NCBI RefSeq assembly: GCF_003865405.1
Contig: NZ_RQVQ01000013.1
Coordinates: 28,804 to 92,803 of the forward strand
DNA: 64,000 bases
Origin: Paenimyroides tangerinum
Lineage (GTDB): Bacteria; Bacteroidota; Bacteroidia; Flavobacteriales; Flavobacteriaceae
Direction of reading: 5' to 3'
Shown: positions 18,103 through 26,457 of the stretch, piece by piece
Numbering within the stretch: the first letter of the stretch is position 1
Layout: each line of letters opens with the position of its first letter
The notes under the pieces: generated by a model
The model's database searches: none
The model's input: only the letters and a program-made list of their open reading frames with translations
What the model was told of the DNA's origin: nothing
Translations under genes and position numbers: made by a program

Positions 18103-18434
18103 TGATTCAAGATTTATTAAATAAAATCGATACTAATGAAATTATATTTACAGATGTGATTTCGTTTATCGAAACAAATTACACGTATTTTCCGAGTGCA
18201 TTTTCAAACGGAAAGCAGCTAAATGCTGAAAACGAAAATCAAGGAAGTGCTAAAGTTTTTTCGTTTGCTCAATTGAATAATTTAAGCAAAGAAGAAACGT
18301 TGAAATTGTTTGTAGAACATTATCAGTCTGTTTTAGAAACTCCTGAAAAAACCAACCACCAAAATATTCGTCAGTTTATGATTTATGGTTGGGATGGAAT
18401 CAAATTCGAAAAGCAAGTTTTAAAACTTAAATAA
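18102..18434 (+). CDS. HopJ family protein
   Basis: A 110-residue soluble protein of the HopJ type III effector family by name (FTDVISFIETNYTYFPSAF, NQGSAKVFSFAQLNNLS, QFMIYGWDGIKFE). The family is widespread in bacteria that lack type III secretion, as flavobacteria do, so an effector role is not implied. It seems a small housekeeping or stress protein of unknown function. It overlaps the cvfB stop by one base, so the two are likely translated together. A strong terminator follows. Confidence 0.82.
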   Translation: MIQDLLNKIDTNEIIFTDVISFIETNYTYFPSAFSNGKQLNAENENQGSAKVFSFAQLNNLSKEETLKLFVEHYQSVLETPEKTNHQNIRQFMIYGWDGIKFEKQVLKLK

Positions 18435-18436
18435 TC

Positions 18437-18468
18437 AAAAAATGCACTTCAATTGAGGTGCATTTTGT
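18437..18468. terminator. Bidirectional intrinsic terminator
   Basis: Stem AAAATGCACTTCAA / TTGAGGTGCATTTT (one G-T mismatch) between convergent genes, with A-rich and T-rich flanks. Confidence 0.85.
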
Positions 18469-18470
18469 TT

Positions 18471-19142
18471 TTATGGTAACATTAAAATATTGTAAATAAC
18501 ATAAATTAATCCGAAAACAAGAAGAATAGCAAAGGAAACTAAAAGGTATAATTTTACTAATCCATTATTTTTTTTAGATTTTTCTTCTGAAGTATTAATT
18601 ACTGATTTTTTGTTTTCTTCTGTTTCTATTTGTTCTGTTTCAATTTCAACTTTTGGAGTAATAATTCGATAACGTTTCGCCTTTTCTTCGATATTAATTT
18701 CCCAATAACTTTTGCCTAAAACCATTTCTATTTGTTTCCAAATAACTTCTGAAATGTTTTCATTTTCATCTTCAACTTTCAAACGTAAACCTTGTTCATG
18801 AACGATTTCATCGTCTGTAAAAGCTAATGAACGGATTAATTTTTCATTTATAGAATATGCAAAGTAGAATGACATTGAGGTTTCAGAAATTGCAAAAGTC
18901 AAAATATGTGTGTCAGCAAAAGAAAAACATTCGTCGAAGCATCGTTCAAAGTTCGTAAAAATTAGCGTTCCGCTTTTAGTAGAATAAACATCTACAATGT
19001 TTTCATCTTTCCAATTTTCAGAAGCTGTTTCAAAATCAATATCGCACTCATATTCTAAATCTAAGTTAAGAACCTTTTGTAAATCAACATTTAGATTTTC
19101 TAGATCTTTGTTGATTACTATTCCTGAAATATTATATCCCAT
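18471..19142 (-). CDS. Protein of unknown function with C-terminal membrane anchor
   Basis: A 223-residue protein, not recognised. Residues 1-165 look like a soluble alpha/beta domain with acidic surface (FETASENWKDENIVDVYSTK, WKQIEMVLGKSYWEI). A charged linker (170-195) follows, then one membrane helix at the very C-terminus (LVKLYLLVSFAILLVFGLIY...), as in tail-anchored proteins facing the cytoplasm. It is single and convergent with the HopJ gene. The -7 element TATGTTTG lies 26 bp upstream. Confidence 0.68.
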   Translation of the reverse strand: MGYNISGIVINKDLENLNVDLQKVLNLDLEYECDIDFETASENWKDENIVDVYSTKSGTLIFTNFERCFDECFSFADTHILTFAISETSMSFYFAYSINEKLIRSLAFTDDEIVHEQGLRLKVEDENENISEVIWKQIEMVLGKSYWEINIEEKAKRYRIITPKVEIETEQIETEENKKSVINTSEEKSKKNNGLVKLYLLVSFAILLVFGLIYVIYNILMLP

Positions 19143-19167
19143 TTTTAAGTTTTTCGTGTTTTTTATA

Positions 19168-19175
19168 CAAACATA
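19168..19175 (-). promoter_or_regulatory. -7 promoter element TATGTTTG
   Basis: Minus-strand TATGTTTG matches TAnnTTTG upstream of the ATG at 19142. Confidence 0.45.
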
Positions 19176-19269
19176 TTAATTTAAAGCTTAAAAAGAAAAA
19201 TATGTGTAAAAAATACTGTTTTATTATTTTAAATCAATATTTTGTTAGTCTTAAATTGGAATTTTTCCA

Positions 19270-19303
19270 AAAAAAAACCGCCTCATAATTGAAGCGGTTT
19301 TTA
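19270..19303 (-). terminator. Intrinsic terminator after the phosphate transporter
   Basis: Stem AAAAACCGC / GCGGTTTTT, extended with one mismatch toward the ATAATT loop; T-run on the minus strand. Confidence 0.8.
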
Positions 19304-19317
19304 AACTATTTATTTTC

Positions 19318-20412
19318 TTAAAATAAAGTTACAATATAATATACTAACATTGCGATTAGAGCAGAAACTGGAATCGTTAAAATCCATGCCCATAACAAGC
19401 TAATAGTTACACCCCAACGAACTGCAGAAATACGCTTAGTAATTCCTACCCCGATGATAGAACCTGTAATTGTATGCGTTGTAGAAACTGGAATACCAAA
19501 ATGTTCTGTAACAAATAAAGCAGCAGCTCCAGCAGTTTCAGCAGCAACACCTTCTAATGGAGTTACTTTTGTAATTTTAGAACCCATTGTTTTTACAATC
19601 TTCCAACCACCGCTTAATGTACCTAAGGCAATGAATAAGAAAGATGCTAACGGAACCCAGAACCAGTGATCAACAAATATTTTAAAATTATCACCTCCAC
19701 TTAAATACTGAGGATCTAAATCTACATTTACGTGATAATATATAACAGCAGCTCCAATAATACCCATTACTTTCTGAGCATCGTTTCCACCGTGTCCTAA
19801 ACTGAATAAAGCAGATGAAACTAATTGTAATTTTTTAAACCATTTTTCAGCCTTGTGCGGATTAGATTTTCTACAAATCCACATAATCGCTACAGTTATG
19901 AAATAGGCCAAAAACATACCTAATAATGGTGCTCCAAAAATAAACAAGAACGTAGGTAAAACTTTTGCGTAGTTAACTACATCATTTCCGTCAATATTTA
20001 ATCCTCCAGCAAAAGCAACTGCAGCTCCCATAAAACCTCCAAGCAAGGTATGAGATGATGAAGAAGGAATTCCTAATTTCCAAGTTGCTAAATTCCAAAG
20101 AATAGCCGCTACTAATCCAGCGAAAATTACTTCAAGATTAATAAAGTTTTCATTTACGGACTTAGCTATTGTATTACCAATTTTAAATCCTCCAATTATA
20201 TAAAGTGAGATAAAATAAGCAACAAAGTTAAAAAACGCAGCCCACAATACAGCTTGAAATGGCGTTAAAACTTTCGTTGTTACAATTGTAGCAATTGAAT
20301 TTGCAGCATCGTGAAAACCATTGATGTAATCAAATCCTAAAGCTAGTACAATGATAACTAAAAGCATAATCCCTTCGGGTCTGCTTAAAATATCTAAAAA
20401 AGCTTCCATCAT
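19318..20412 (-). CDS. pit: PiT family inorganic phosphate transporter
   Basis: A 364-residue inner-membrane protein with about ten hydrophobic segments and the two inverted PiT repeats. The first is FDYINGFHDAANSIATIVTT (about residues 27-46), the second GIPVSTTHTITGSIIGVG (about 306-323), with FSLGHGGNDAQKVMG in the second half. These transporters use proton or sodium gradients to import phosphate or metal-phosphate complexes. The start is the first of two Met codons, 3 bp after the DUF47 gene, with which it forms an operon. A terminator follows. Confidence 0.93.
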   Translation of the reverse strand: MMEAFLDILSRPEGIMLLVIIVLALGFDYINGFHDAANSIATIVTTKVLTPFQAVLWAAFFNFVAYFISLYIIGGFKIGNTIAKSVNENFINLEVIFAGLVAAILWNLATWKLGIPSSSSHTLLGGFMGAAVAFAGGLNIDGNDVVNYAKVLPTFLFIFGAPLLGMFLAYFITVAIMWICRKSNPHKAEKWFKKLQLVSSALFSLGHGGNDAQKVMGIIGAAVIYYHVNVDLDPQYLSGGDNFKIFVDHWFWVPLASFLFIALGTLSGGWKIVKTMGSKITKVTPLEGVAAETAGAAALFVTEHFGIPVSTTHTITGSIIGVGITKRISAVRWGVTISLLWAWILTIPVSALIAMLVYYIVTLF

Positions 20413-20415
20413 TTG

Positions 20416-21060
20416 TTATGAATATTTAACTGTAACTGCTTCTAAAACGTTAGCAACTTTACGGCAACTATCTGTAGCAAATTCTAATGCCATCATAACT
20501 TCTTTGTAACGGATAATATCCATAACATTAGATTCATTTTCAAAAATATCTGCAACAGCTTTGTCAAAAACTTTATCTGCTTTTCTTTCTAAACGGTAAA
20601 TGTTTTTACAGTTCTCTGCAATTTTATCTAAATTACTAAAGTTATTTAATTTGTCAACTGCTAAGAAAATTTCTGAACAAGCTTCTAAATTAACCTCTGT
20701 TAATTTACGTAAAGGTTTAGTTACTTTGTCAATTTGGTATAAACGCATACGAGAAGCAGCATCACTCATATTATCAGCAACCTCATCAATTGAAGTCATT
20801 AATGCGTGAATATCTTCTCTATCGAAAGGTGTAATAAAACTTCTACCTAGCTCAACTCTTGTTTTTTGAGCAATATTCTCGATTTCAGATTTTAAAACCT
20901 CAACTTCTTTTAACAATTCATTTCTATCTTTACTTGGTAAAGTTAATGCCTCGTGAAGAGTTTCAGATAAAACTTTAAGTTTAAGAGAAATCTCTTGGAA
21001 CAAAGGATAAAATACTTTATCTTTTGGTACTAAAAACTGAAAAATTGAATTTAACGACAT
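20416..21060 (-). CDS. DUF47 (PhoU-like) phosphate-transport accessory protein
   Basis: A 214-residue all-helical cytoplasmic protein of the DUF47/PhoU-like family, TIGR00153 type. Recognisable parts are LLKEVEVLKSEIENIAQKTR, FDREDIHALMTSIDEVADNM (the E/D-xxx-D metal motif region) and AVADIFENESNVMDIIRYKEV. Homologues regulate a neighbouring Pit transporter; here the transporter begins 3 bp downstream, so the same partnership is likely. A minus-strand promoter element is at 21085-21092. Confidence 0.92.
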   Translation of the reverse strand: MSLNSIFQFLVPKDKVFYPLFQEISLKLKVLSETLHEALTLPSKDRNELLKEVEVLKSEIENIAQKTRVELGRSFITPFDREDIHALMTSIDEVADNMSDAASRMRLYQIDKVTKPLRKLTEVNLEACSEIFLAVDKLNNFSNLDKIAENCKNIYRLERKADKVFDKAVADIFENESNVMDIIRYKEVMMALEFATDSCRKVANVLEAVTVKYS

Positions 21061-21084
21061 AATTATCTATTTATATTTCGAGTG

Positions 21085-21092
21085 CAAATATA
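21085..21092 (-). promoter_or_regulatory. -7 promoter element TATATTTG for the phosphate operon
   Basis: Minus-strand TATATTTG, 24 bp upstream of the DUF47 gene ATG at 21060. Confidence 0.5.
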
Positions 21093-21237
21093 ATAAGCCA
21101 ATGTTAAGTTATCGTTAACTTAACTATCTTTTTTAATTTTAACGAAATATCAATTTCTCAAAAAAACTTTATATATAAAATCAAATTTGTATTTTAGCAA
21201 CCAGAAAACCGAATTACCCTAAAAAACTATAATTATC

Positions 21238-22881
21238 ATGGATATTAACTTCAATAAAAACGAAGATCATAATAAACTATTACTTTCAGATTTAAAGAGA
21301 AGATTGACTAAAGTTAAACTTGGAGGTGGTGAAAAGCGAATTGCAAAATTACACGAACAAGGAAAGCTTACAGCCAGAGAACGTATCGAATATCTTTTAG
21401 ATAAAGATTCTAAATCTATTGAAATTGGTGCATTTGTTGGAGATGAAATGTATCAAGAACACGGAGGTTGTCCTTCTGGAGGCGTTGTTGTAAAAATCGG
21501 TTTCATTAAAGGTAAACAATGTATAGTTGTTGCTAATGATGCCACTGTTAAAGCTGGAGCTTGGTTTCCAATTACTGGTAAGAAAAATTTAAGAGCTCAA
21601 GAAATTGCTATTGAAAATAAATTACCTATTATTTATTTAGTTGATTCTGCTGGAGTTTATCTACCATTACAAGATGAAATCTTCCCTGATAAAGAACATT
21701 TCGGGCGTATTTTTAGAAATAATGCCATAATGAGTAGTATGGGAATTACTCAAATTGCTGCTGTTATGGGAAGTTGTGTTGCTGGTGGAGCTTATCTTCC
21801 AATTATGAGTGACGAAGCTTTAATTGTTGATAAAACCGGAAGTATTTTCTTAGCAGGAAGTTATTTAGTTAAAGCTGCAATTGGTGAATCGATTGATAAC
21901 GAGGTTTTAGGAGGTGCAACTACACATTGCGAAATTTCGGGTGTTACTGATTACAAAGCTAAAGATGATAAAGATGCCTTAGATAAAATAAGAAATATTG
22001 TCGATAAAATTGGAGGTTATGACAAAGCAGGATTCAGTAGAATTGAGCCTAAAAAACCTACTGAAAACCCTGAAGATATTTATGGAATCCTACCAAAATC
22101 TAGAGGTGAACAGTATGATATGAAAGAAATCATCAAACGTTTGGTTGATGGTTCTGAATTTGAAGAATACAAAGAAGGTTATGGTCAAACAATCATTACT
22201 GGTTATGCTCGTATTGATGGCTGGGCTGTAGGAATTGTTGCAAATCAACGTAAAGTTGTAAAAACTACCGCAGCAAAAACAAAACCAAGCGAAATGCAAT
22301 TTGGTGGAGTTATCTATTCTGATTCTGCTGATAAAGCAACTCGTTTTATTGCAAATTGTAATCAAAAGAAAATTCCTTTAGTTTTCCTACAAGATGTTAC
22401 AGGATTTATGGTTGGAAGTAAATCTGAACATGGAGGAATTATTAAAGACGGAGCAAAAATGGTGAACGCTGTTTCGAATTCTGTTGTTCCTAAATTTACG
22501 GTTATTGTAGGAAATTCTTACGGAGCAGGAAATTATGCAATGTGCGGAAAAGCTTATGATCCACGATTGATTTTTGCTTGGCCAAGTGCTGAACTAGCGG
22601 TTATGGGTGGAGCTCAAGCTGCAAAAGTATTGTTACAAATCGAAGCTTCATCTTTAAAAGCAAAAGGCGAAGAAATCACTCCAGAAAAAGAAGCTGAATT
22701 ATTTGATAAAATAAAAGCGAGATATGACAAACAAGTTTCTCCTTATTATGCAGCGGCTCGTTTATGGACAGATGCAATTATTGATCCATTAGATACCAGA
22801 AAATGGATTTCGATGGGAATCGAAGCTGCAGATCACGCGCCAATCGAAAAGCAATTTAATTTAGGAGTTATTCAAGTTTAA
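21238..22881 (+). CDS. Acyl-CoA carboxylase carboxyltransferase (beta) subunit
   Basis: A 547-residue biotin-dependent carboxyltransferase with both crotonase-like halves. N-terminal marks are EQGKLTARERIEYLLD, GGVVVKIGFIKGK and VDSAGVYLPLQ. C-terminal marks are LQDVTGFMVGSKSEHGGIIKDGAKM, FAWPSAELAVMGGAQAAKVL and GNSYGAGNYAMCGKAYDPR (written here in pieces). It resembles methylcrotonyl- and propionyl-CoA carboxylase beta chains; the substrate cannot be fixed by eye. No biotin carboxylase or carrier gene is adjacent, so its alpha partner must be encoded elsewhere. It is transcribed alone, with a strong terminator. Confidence 0.9.
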   Translation: MDINFNKNEDHNKLLLSDLKRRLTKVKLGGGEKRIAKLHEQGKLTARERIEYLLDKDSKSIEIGAFVGDEMYQEHGGCPSGGVVVKIGFIKGKQCIVVANDATVKAGAWFPITGKKNLRAQEIAIENKLPIIYLVDSAGVYLPLQDEIFPDKEHFGRIFRNNAIMSSMGITQIAAVMGSCVAGGAYLPIMSDEALIVDKTGSIFLAGSYLVKAAIGESIDNEVLGGATTHCEISGVTDYKAKDDKDALDKIRNIVDKIGGYDKAGFSRIEPKKPTENPEDIYGILPKSRGEQYDMKEIIKRLVDGSEFEEYKEGYGQTIITGYARIDGWAVGIVANQRKVVKTTAAKTKPSEMQFGGVIYSDSADKATRFIANCNQKKIPLVFLQDVTGFMVGSKSEHGGIIKDGAKMVNAVSNSVVPKFTVIVGNSYGAGNYAMCGKAYDPRLIFAWPSAELAVMGGAQAAKVLLQIEASSLKAKGEEITPEKEAELFDKIKARYDKQVSPYYAAARLWTDAIIDPLDTRKWISMGIEAADHAPIEKQFNLGVIQV

Positions 22882-22903
22882 TTCTTAACTTTATAAGTAT
22901 ATT

Positions 22904-22932
22904 AAGTCTATCGTTTTTGATAGACTTTTTTT
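22904..22932 (+). terminator. Intrinsic terminator
   Basis: Perfect 9-bp stem AAGTCTATC / GATAGACTT, loop GTTTTT, followed by T-run. Confidence 0.9.
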
Positions 22933-22941
22933 ATTCAAAAA

Positions 22942-24351
22942 ATGCAATCAGCCCAAATGCAAGAAACAACAAATACAACTTATAAATATTTACCTTGGTT
23001 AGCCGCAATGGCAATTTTTATGCAATCTTTAGACGGAACGATATTAATTACTTCGTTACCTTCGATTGCAAAAGATATGAATTATTCGCCTTTAGAGATG
23101 CAATCAATTATCGTAAGTTACACACTTACTTTAGCGATTTTCATTCCGCTCAGTGGTTGGTTATCTGACAAATTTGGAACAAAAAAGATATTCAGTTTAG
23201 CGGTAGCTATATTTACATTAGGATCTTTATTTTGTGCACTATCTCCAGATTTAACTACCTTGATTATTTCTCGAATCATTCAAGCTATTGGTGGTTCAAT
23301 GATGGTTCCGGTTGCTCGATTAGCAATTTTGTATGCTTATCCTAAAAACCAACTTTTAAAAGTGATCAATTTTATGACCATTCCAGGTTTGATCGGACCA
23401 GTAATTGGACCTAGTTTAGGTGGTTTTCTTTCTGATAATTATTCTTGGCATTGGATTTTTTTAGTGAATCTTCCAATCGGAATTATCGGACTTATTTTTA
23501 CTCAGAAAATAATGCCTAATTTCACAAACAAAGTAGGTAAATTTGATTTGGTTGGCTTATTATATTTCAGTTTAGCTTTGGTGGTTTTTACTTTATTGTT
23601 AGAACTTTCAAGTGTTGGAATTTCAAGTTTAACTTTGATATTAACTTTACTTGGATTATCTATTTTGTTTTTTATACTTTATATTAAACATTCAAAAAAG
23701 ACAAAAGACCCAATCATCGATTTAAAATTATTTAGAATCCGAACTTTGAGAATTGGGTTATCAGGAAGTTTATTTACACGTTTAGGTATCAGTGGAATAC
23801 CATTTCTTTTACCATTAATGCTACAAGTTGGATTCGGATATTCGGCTACAATCGCAGGTTTGATGTTACTTCCGTCTGCATTAAGTAATGTAATTATTAA
23901 ACCATTTGTTGTTCCATTGGTTCAGAAAATTGGATATCGAAATATTTTAATTAGCAATACATTAATTCTTGCAATCATAATTTTCACATTTAGTTTCGCC
24001 ACCAAAGAAACACCTTTGTTTTACTTTATCATTTTAATGGTAATTTACGGAGCTGTAAATTCCATTCAAATGGCTTCGATGAATACGATTTCACTTTCTG
24101 ATTTAGATAATAATACAGCAAGTTCAGGGAATAGTTTATTAGCAATTATGCAACAGCTTTCGATGAGTTTTGGTATTTCGGCAGCAGCTTTGGCCTTATC
24201 TTTTTTCAAGAATTACAGTGGATTTATTGAAGGTGATACTGTTACAGCTTTTAAATATTCGTTTATTACATTAGGAATCTTAACTGCACTTTCGACTGTA
24301 GTTTTTACTAAGTTAAAAAAGAATGATGGCAACTTACTTTCGGGTAAATAA
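22942..24351 (+). CDS. DHA2-type MFS multidrug exporter (MdtD/EmrB-like)
   Basis: A 469-residue inner-membrane transporter with about 14 hydrophobic segments. Motif C and D regions of DHA2 proteins are visible: MQSLDGTILITSLPSIAKDM (TM1, with the Leu-Asp-Gly-Thr block), GWLSDKFGTKKIF (motif A, loop 2-3) and GLIGPVIGPSLGG (antiporter motif C). It likely exports drugs or small toxic molecules by proton antiport. It is alone, without HlyD or TolC genes, unlike the second DHA2 protein at 36.5 kb. Confidence 0.88.
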   Translation: MQSAQMQETTNTTYKYLPWLAAMAIFMQSLDGTILITSLPSIAKDMNYSPLEMQSIIVSYTLTLAIFIPLSGWLSDKFGTKKIFSLAVAIFTLGSLFCALSPDLTTLIISRIIQAIGGSMMVPVARLAILYAYPKNQLLKVINFMTIPGLIGPVIGPSLGGFLSDNYSWHWIFLVNLPIGIIGLIFTQKIMPNFTNKVGKFDLVGLLYFSLALVVFTLLLELSSVGISSLTLILTLLGLSILFFILYIKHSKKTKDPIIDLKLFRIRTLRIGLSGSLFTRLGISGIPFLLPLMLQVGFGYSATIAGLMLLPSALSNVIIKPFVVPLVQKIGYRNILISNTLILAIIIFTFSFATKETPLFYFIILMVIYGAVNSIQMASMNTISLSDLDNNTASSGNSLLAIMQQLSMSFGISAAALALSFFKNYSGFIEGDTVTAFKYSFITLGILTALSTVVFTKLKKNDGNLLSGK

Positions 24352-24435
24352 GAAAAAAAGAAGTGTTCAATTTTATTTTTTTAATATAAAACTTTAAATT
24401 GCGCTTTTTATAACAATCATAAAATTTCAAAATAT

Positions 24436-25047
24436 ATGAAAAGAATTATTTTATTAGCAATTGTTTTATTAGGGTATTCTGTAAATGCACAACAAGAAGT
24501 TAAATTTGGACCAAAAGCAGGTGTAAATTTATCAACTTTATCGAATTCTCCTAAAGCTAAAATGTTAATAGGTTTTTATGTAGGAGTAGTTGCTGAAATT
24601 AAATTTGACGATAAGTTTTCTATCCAACCAGAATTAATCTATTCTTCTCAAGGTGCTAAATATGACTATTCAGTTTCGTTAGGAAATATATCGGGTACTA
24701 TTTTTCAAGAAAAATTAGAATATATTAATATTCCTATTTTAGCAAAATACTATATCTCTAAAGGTTTTTCTGTTGAATTTGGTCCGCAATTTGGATTTTT
24801 AGTAAAAGCAGAAAGCAAAGGTGAGGTTACTGTAAAAGGGGAAACATTTGAAAATAATCGTGATATTAAAGATGAAGTTAATTCCTTCGATTTTGGAATT
24901 GGTGCTGGCTTTGCTTACGATCTTTCTAATGGATTTTTTATTAATGCAAGATACAATTTCGGTATTACCAACGTTGGAAAGTCTAATTATAATTATCAAG
25001 ATTCCGAAAATGGTGTAGCTCAAATTGGAGTTGGTTATAAATTCTAA
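24436..25047 (+). CDS. Outer-membrane beta-barrel protein (PorT-like), copy 1
   Basis: A 203-residue protein with a signal peptide (MKRIILLAIVLLGYSVNAQ) and an outer-membrane beta-barrel domain of the PorT/OMP_b-brl_2 kind. Visible marks are FGPKAGVNLSTLS, GFYVGVVAEIKF, FSIQPELIYSSQGAKYDY, VEFGPQFGFLVKAES and the final GVGYKF ending in Phe. It is the first of a tandem pair; the second copy (25319-25933) is closely similar over its whole length. Function beyond the barrel is unknown. Confidence 0.85.
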   Translation: MKRIILLAIVLLGYSVNAQQEVKFGPKAGVNLSTLSNSPKAKMLIGFYVGVVAEIKFDDKFSIQPELIYSSQGAKYDYSVSLGNISGTIFQEKLEYINIPILAKYYISKGFSVEFGPQFGFLVKAESKGEVTVKGETFENNRDIKDEVNSFDFGIGAGFAYDLSNGFFINARYNFGITNVGKSNYNYQDSENGVAQIGVGYKF

Positions 25048-25073
25048 TATACTTTAGTTTTAAATATTTGGCT

Positions 25074-25106
25074 CTCAAAAAGAATAAAACTTTTTGAGTT
25101 TTTTTT
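25074..25106 (+). terminator. Intrinsic terminator of barrel copy 1
   Basis: Stem CTCAAAAAG / CTTTTTGAG, loop AATAAAA, then T9. Nearly identical to the terminator of copy 2, but the loop is its reverse complement. Confidence 0.88.
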
Positions 25107-25318
25107 TGATAGGTGTCAACGAATAAACCAGTACTTTTTTTGAGTAAATAATTTGTTAAGCGATTTAATGCCAGATCTTTTCTATGGTTTGTTGAAAATG
25201 TAGATTTATTGTTTGTCTAGTTTGATTAAAAATGTTTTTTTTAATAGGAATAATTAAAATTTGTGAAAAATAAACTTTAAATTAGTTGCTAAATCATTTT
25301 TTAAACAAGAATCAAAAT

Positions 25319-25933
25319 ATGAAAAGAATTATTTTATCATTTATAGTTTTATTAGGCTATTCTGTAAATGCCCAGCAAGAATTGAAATTTGGACCTAAAG
25401 CAGGTGTGAATTTTTCCACTTTATCAAATGTTTCTAAAGCTAAAATGTTAACTGGTTTTTACGTTGGAGCTGTTGCTGAAATTAAATTCTCAGAAAAATT
25501 TTCTATACAGCCCGAGTTAGTTTACTCTTCTCAAGGAGCAAAAAATGATTACACAGAAACGATTGCAGGAATTTCTACACATCATCATAACCATGATAAA
25601 GTGGAATATATTAATATTCCAATCTTAGCTAAATATTACATTTATAATGGACTTTCTGTTGAATTGGGACCTCAATTTGGTTTTTTAGTTAAAGCAGAAA
25701 GTAAGGATGAAATCTCTGCAAACGGTACTACTTTTGAAAATAAAAGAGATTTTAAAAACGAAGTGAATTCTTTTGATTTTGGAATCGGCGCTGGCTTAGC
25801 TTATGATCTTTCAAATGGTTTTTTTGTTAACGCGCGATACAATTTTGGATTGACTAAAGTTGGTAAATCTGACCAATATTATAAAGATTCTAAAAATGGT
25901 GTAACTCAAATAGGAGTTGGTTATAAATTTTAA
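25319..25933 (+). CDS. Outer-membrane beta-barrel protein (PorT-like), copy 2
   Basis: A 204-residue paralogue of the preceding gene, with the same order of motifs (FGPKAGVNFSTLS, GFYVGAVAEIKF, FSIQPELVYSSQGAK, GVGYKF). I place the start at the ATG at 25319, which begins the signal peptide MKRIILSFIVLLGYSVNAQ and matches copy 1, not the TTG 33 bp upstream. Differences concentrate in one loop: copy 2 has a His-rich insertion (THHHNHD) near residue 85, possibly a metal-contacting surface loop. Own terminator follows. Confidence 0.85.
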   Translation: MKRIILSFIVLLGYSVNAQQELKFGPKAGVNFSTLSNVSKAKMLTGFYVGAVAEIKFSEKFSIQPELVYSSQGAKNDYTETIAGISTHHHNHDKVEYINIPILAKYYIYNGLSVELGPQFGFLVKAESKDEISANGTTFENKRDFKNEVNSFDFGIGAGLAYDLSNGFFVNARYNFGLTKVGKSDQYYKDSKNGVTQIGVGYKF

Positions 25934-25958
25934 TATACTTAATTTTTTAAATATTTGG

Positions 25959-25994
25959 CTCTCAAAAAGTTTTATTCTTTTTGAGAGTTTTTTT
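25959..25994 (+). terminator. Intrinsic terminator of barrel copy 2
   Basis: Stem CTCTCAAAAAG / CTTTTTGAGAG, loop TTTTATT, then T7. Flanking bases match those of the copy-1 terminator. Confidence 0.88.
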
Positions 25995-26457
25995 ATTTCG
26001 GTCTAAACTCAGAATTTAAAATTTTGTACAATTTTAAACTTAAATCATCCCAACGCTTATTTCTATCCGCATTCAAAACAACATATTCGTTTTTGTTGGT
26101 TTTGATTCGAATTTCAGTATCTGTTCCATCATTATCTTGGTAGGTCGGTCCGCTTTTTAGTTGACTAAATTCTTTCAAGTTATCAATCGCAAATATTTCT
26201 TCAAATTTATAATTGGTGTTGTTTTTTTTGCTATCTACATTTTTTGTAGAATCGACAGCTAAACTAAAATGATAAATCAAAGAATCGTTGGTTATACAAA
26301 AAATCATTTAACTTCCCATGTCTCCTCCAAAAACTGAAATATCGATGCTTTCTATTTGTTCAATTGTTTTTTGATTGTTATGTAAAGTTGTATTTGTTTC
26401 TGTTTTTTTTGAACAAGAAACAAAGCTAAATATTATTATTAGGAGTAAATATTTCAT
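25993..26457 (-). pseudogene. Lipoprotein gene interrupted by an in-frame TAA
   Basis: On the minus strand an ATG at 26457 starts a lipoprotein (MKYLLLIIIFSFVSCSKK, lipobox FVSC) of 49 codons ending in VFGGDMGS. A TAA at 26308-26310 stops it. The very next codon is ATG in the same frame, and 104 further codons continue (MIFCITNDSLIYHF...LNSEFRPK) in the style of a small secreted domain. The second part alone has no signal peptide. A single gene broken by one nonsense codon is the simplest reading; two coupled genes or stop read-through are alternatives. Its start overlaps the upstream gene's stop as ATGA. Confidence 0.65.

Noticed and set aside
18102..18434. Type III secretion effector from the HopJ family name
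   Set aside because: There is no secretion system nearby, and the family is widespread in bacteria without one; the name is historical.
22090..22365. 91-residue antisense frame with several cysteines inside the carboxylase gene
   Set aside because: It lies wholly antisense to a well-conserved gene, has no promoter, and its composition follows the codons of the sense strand.
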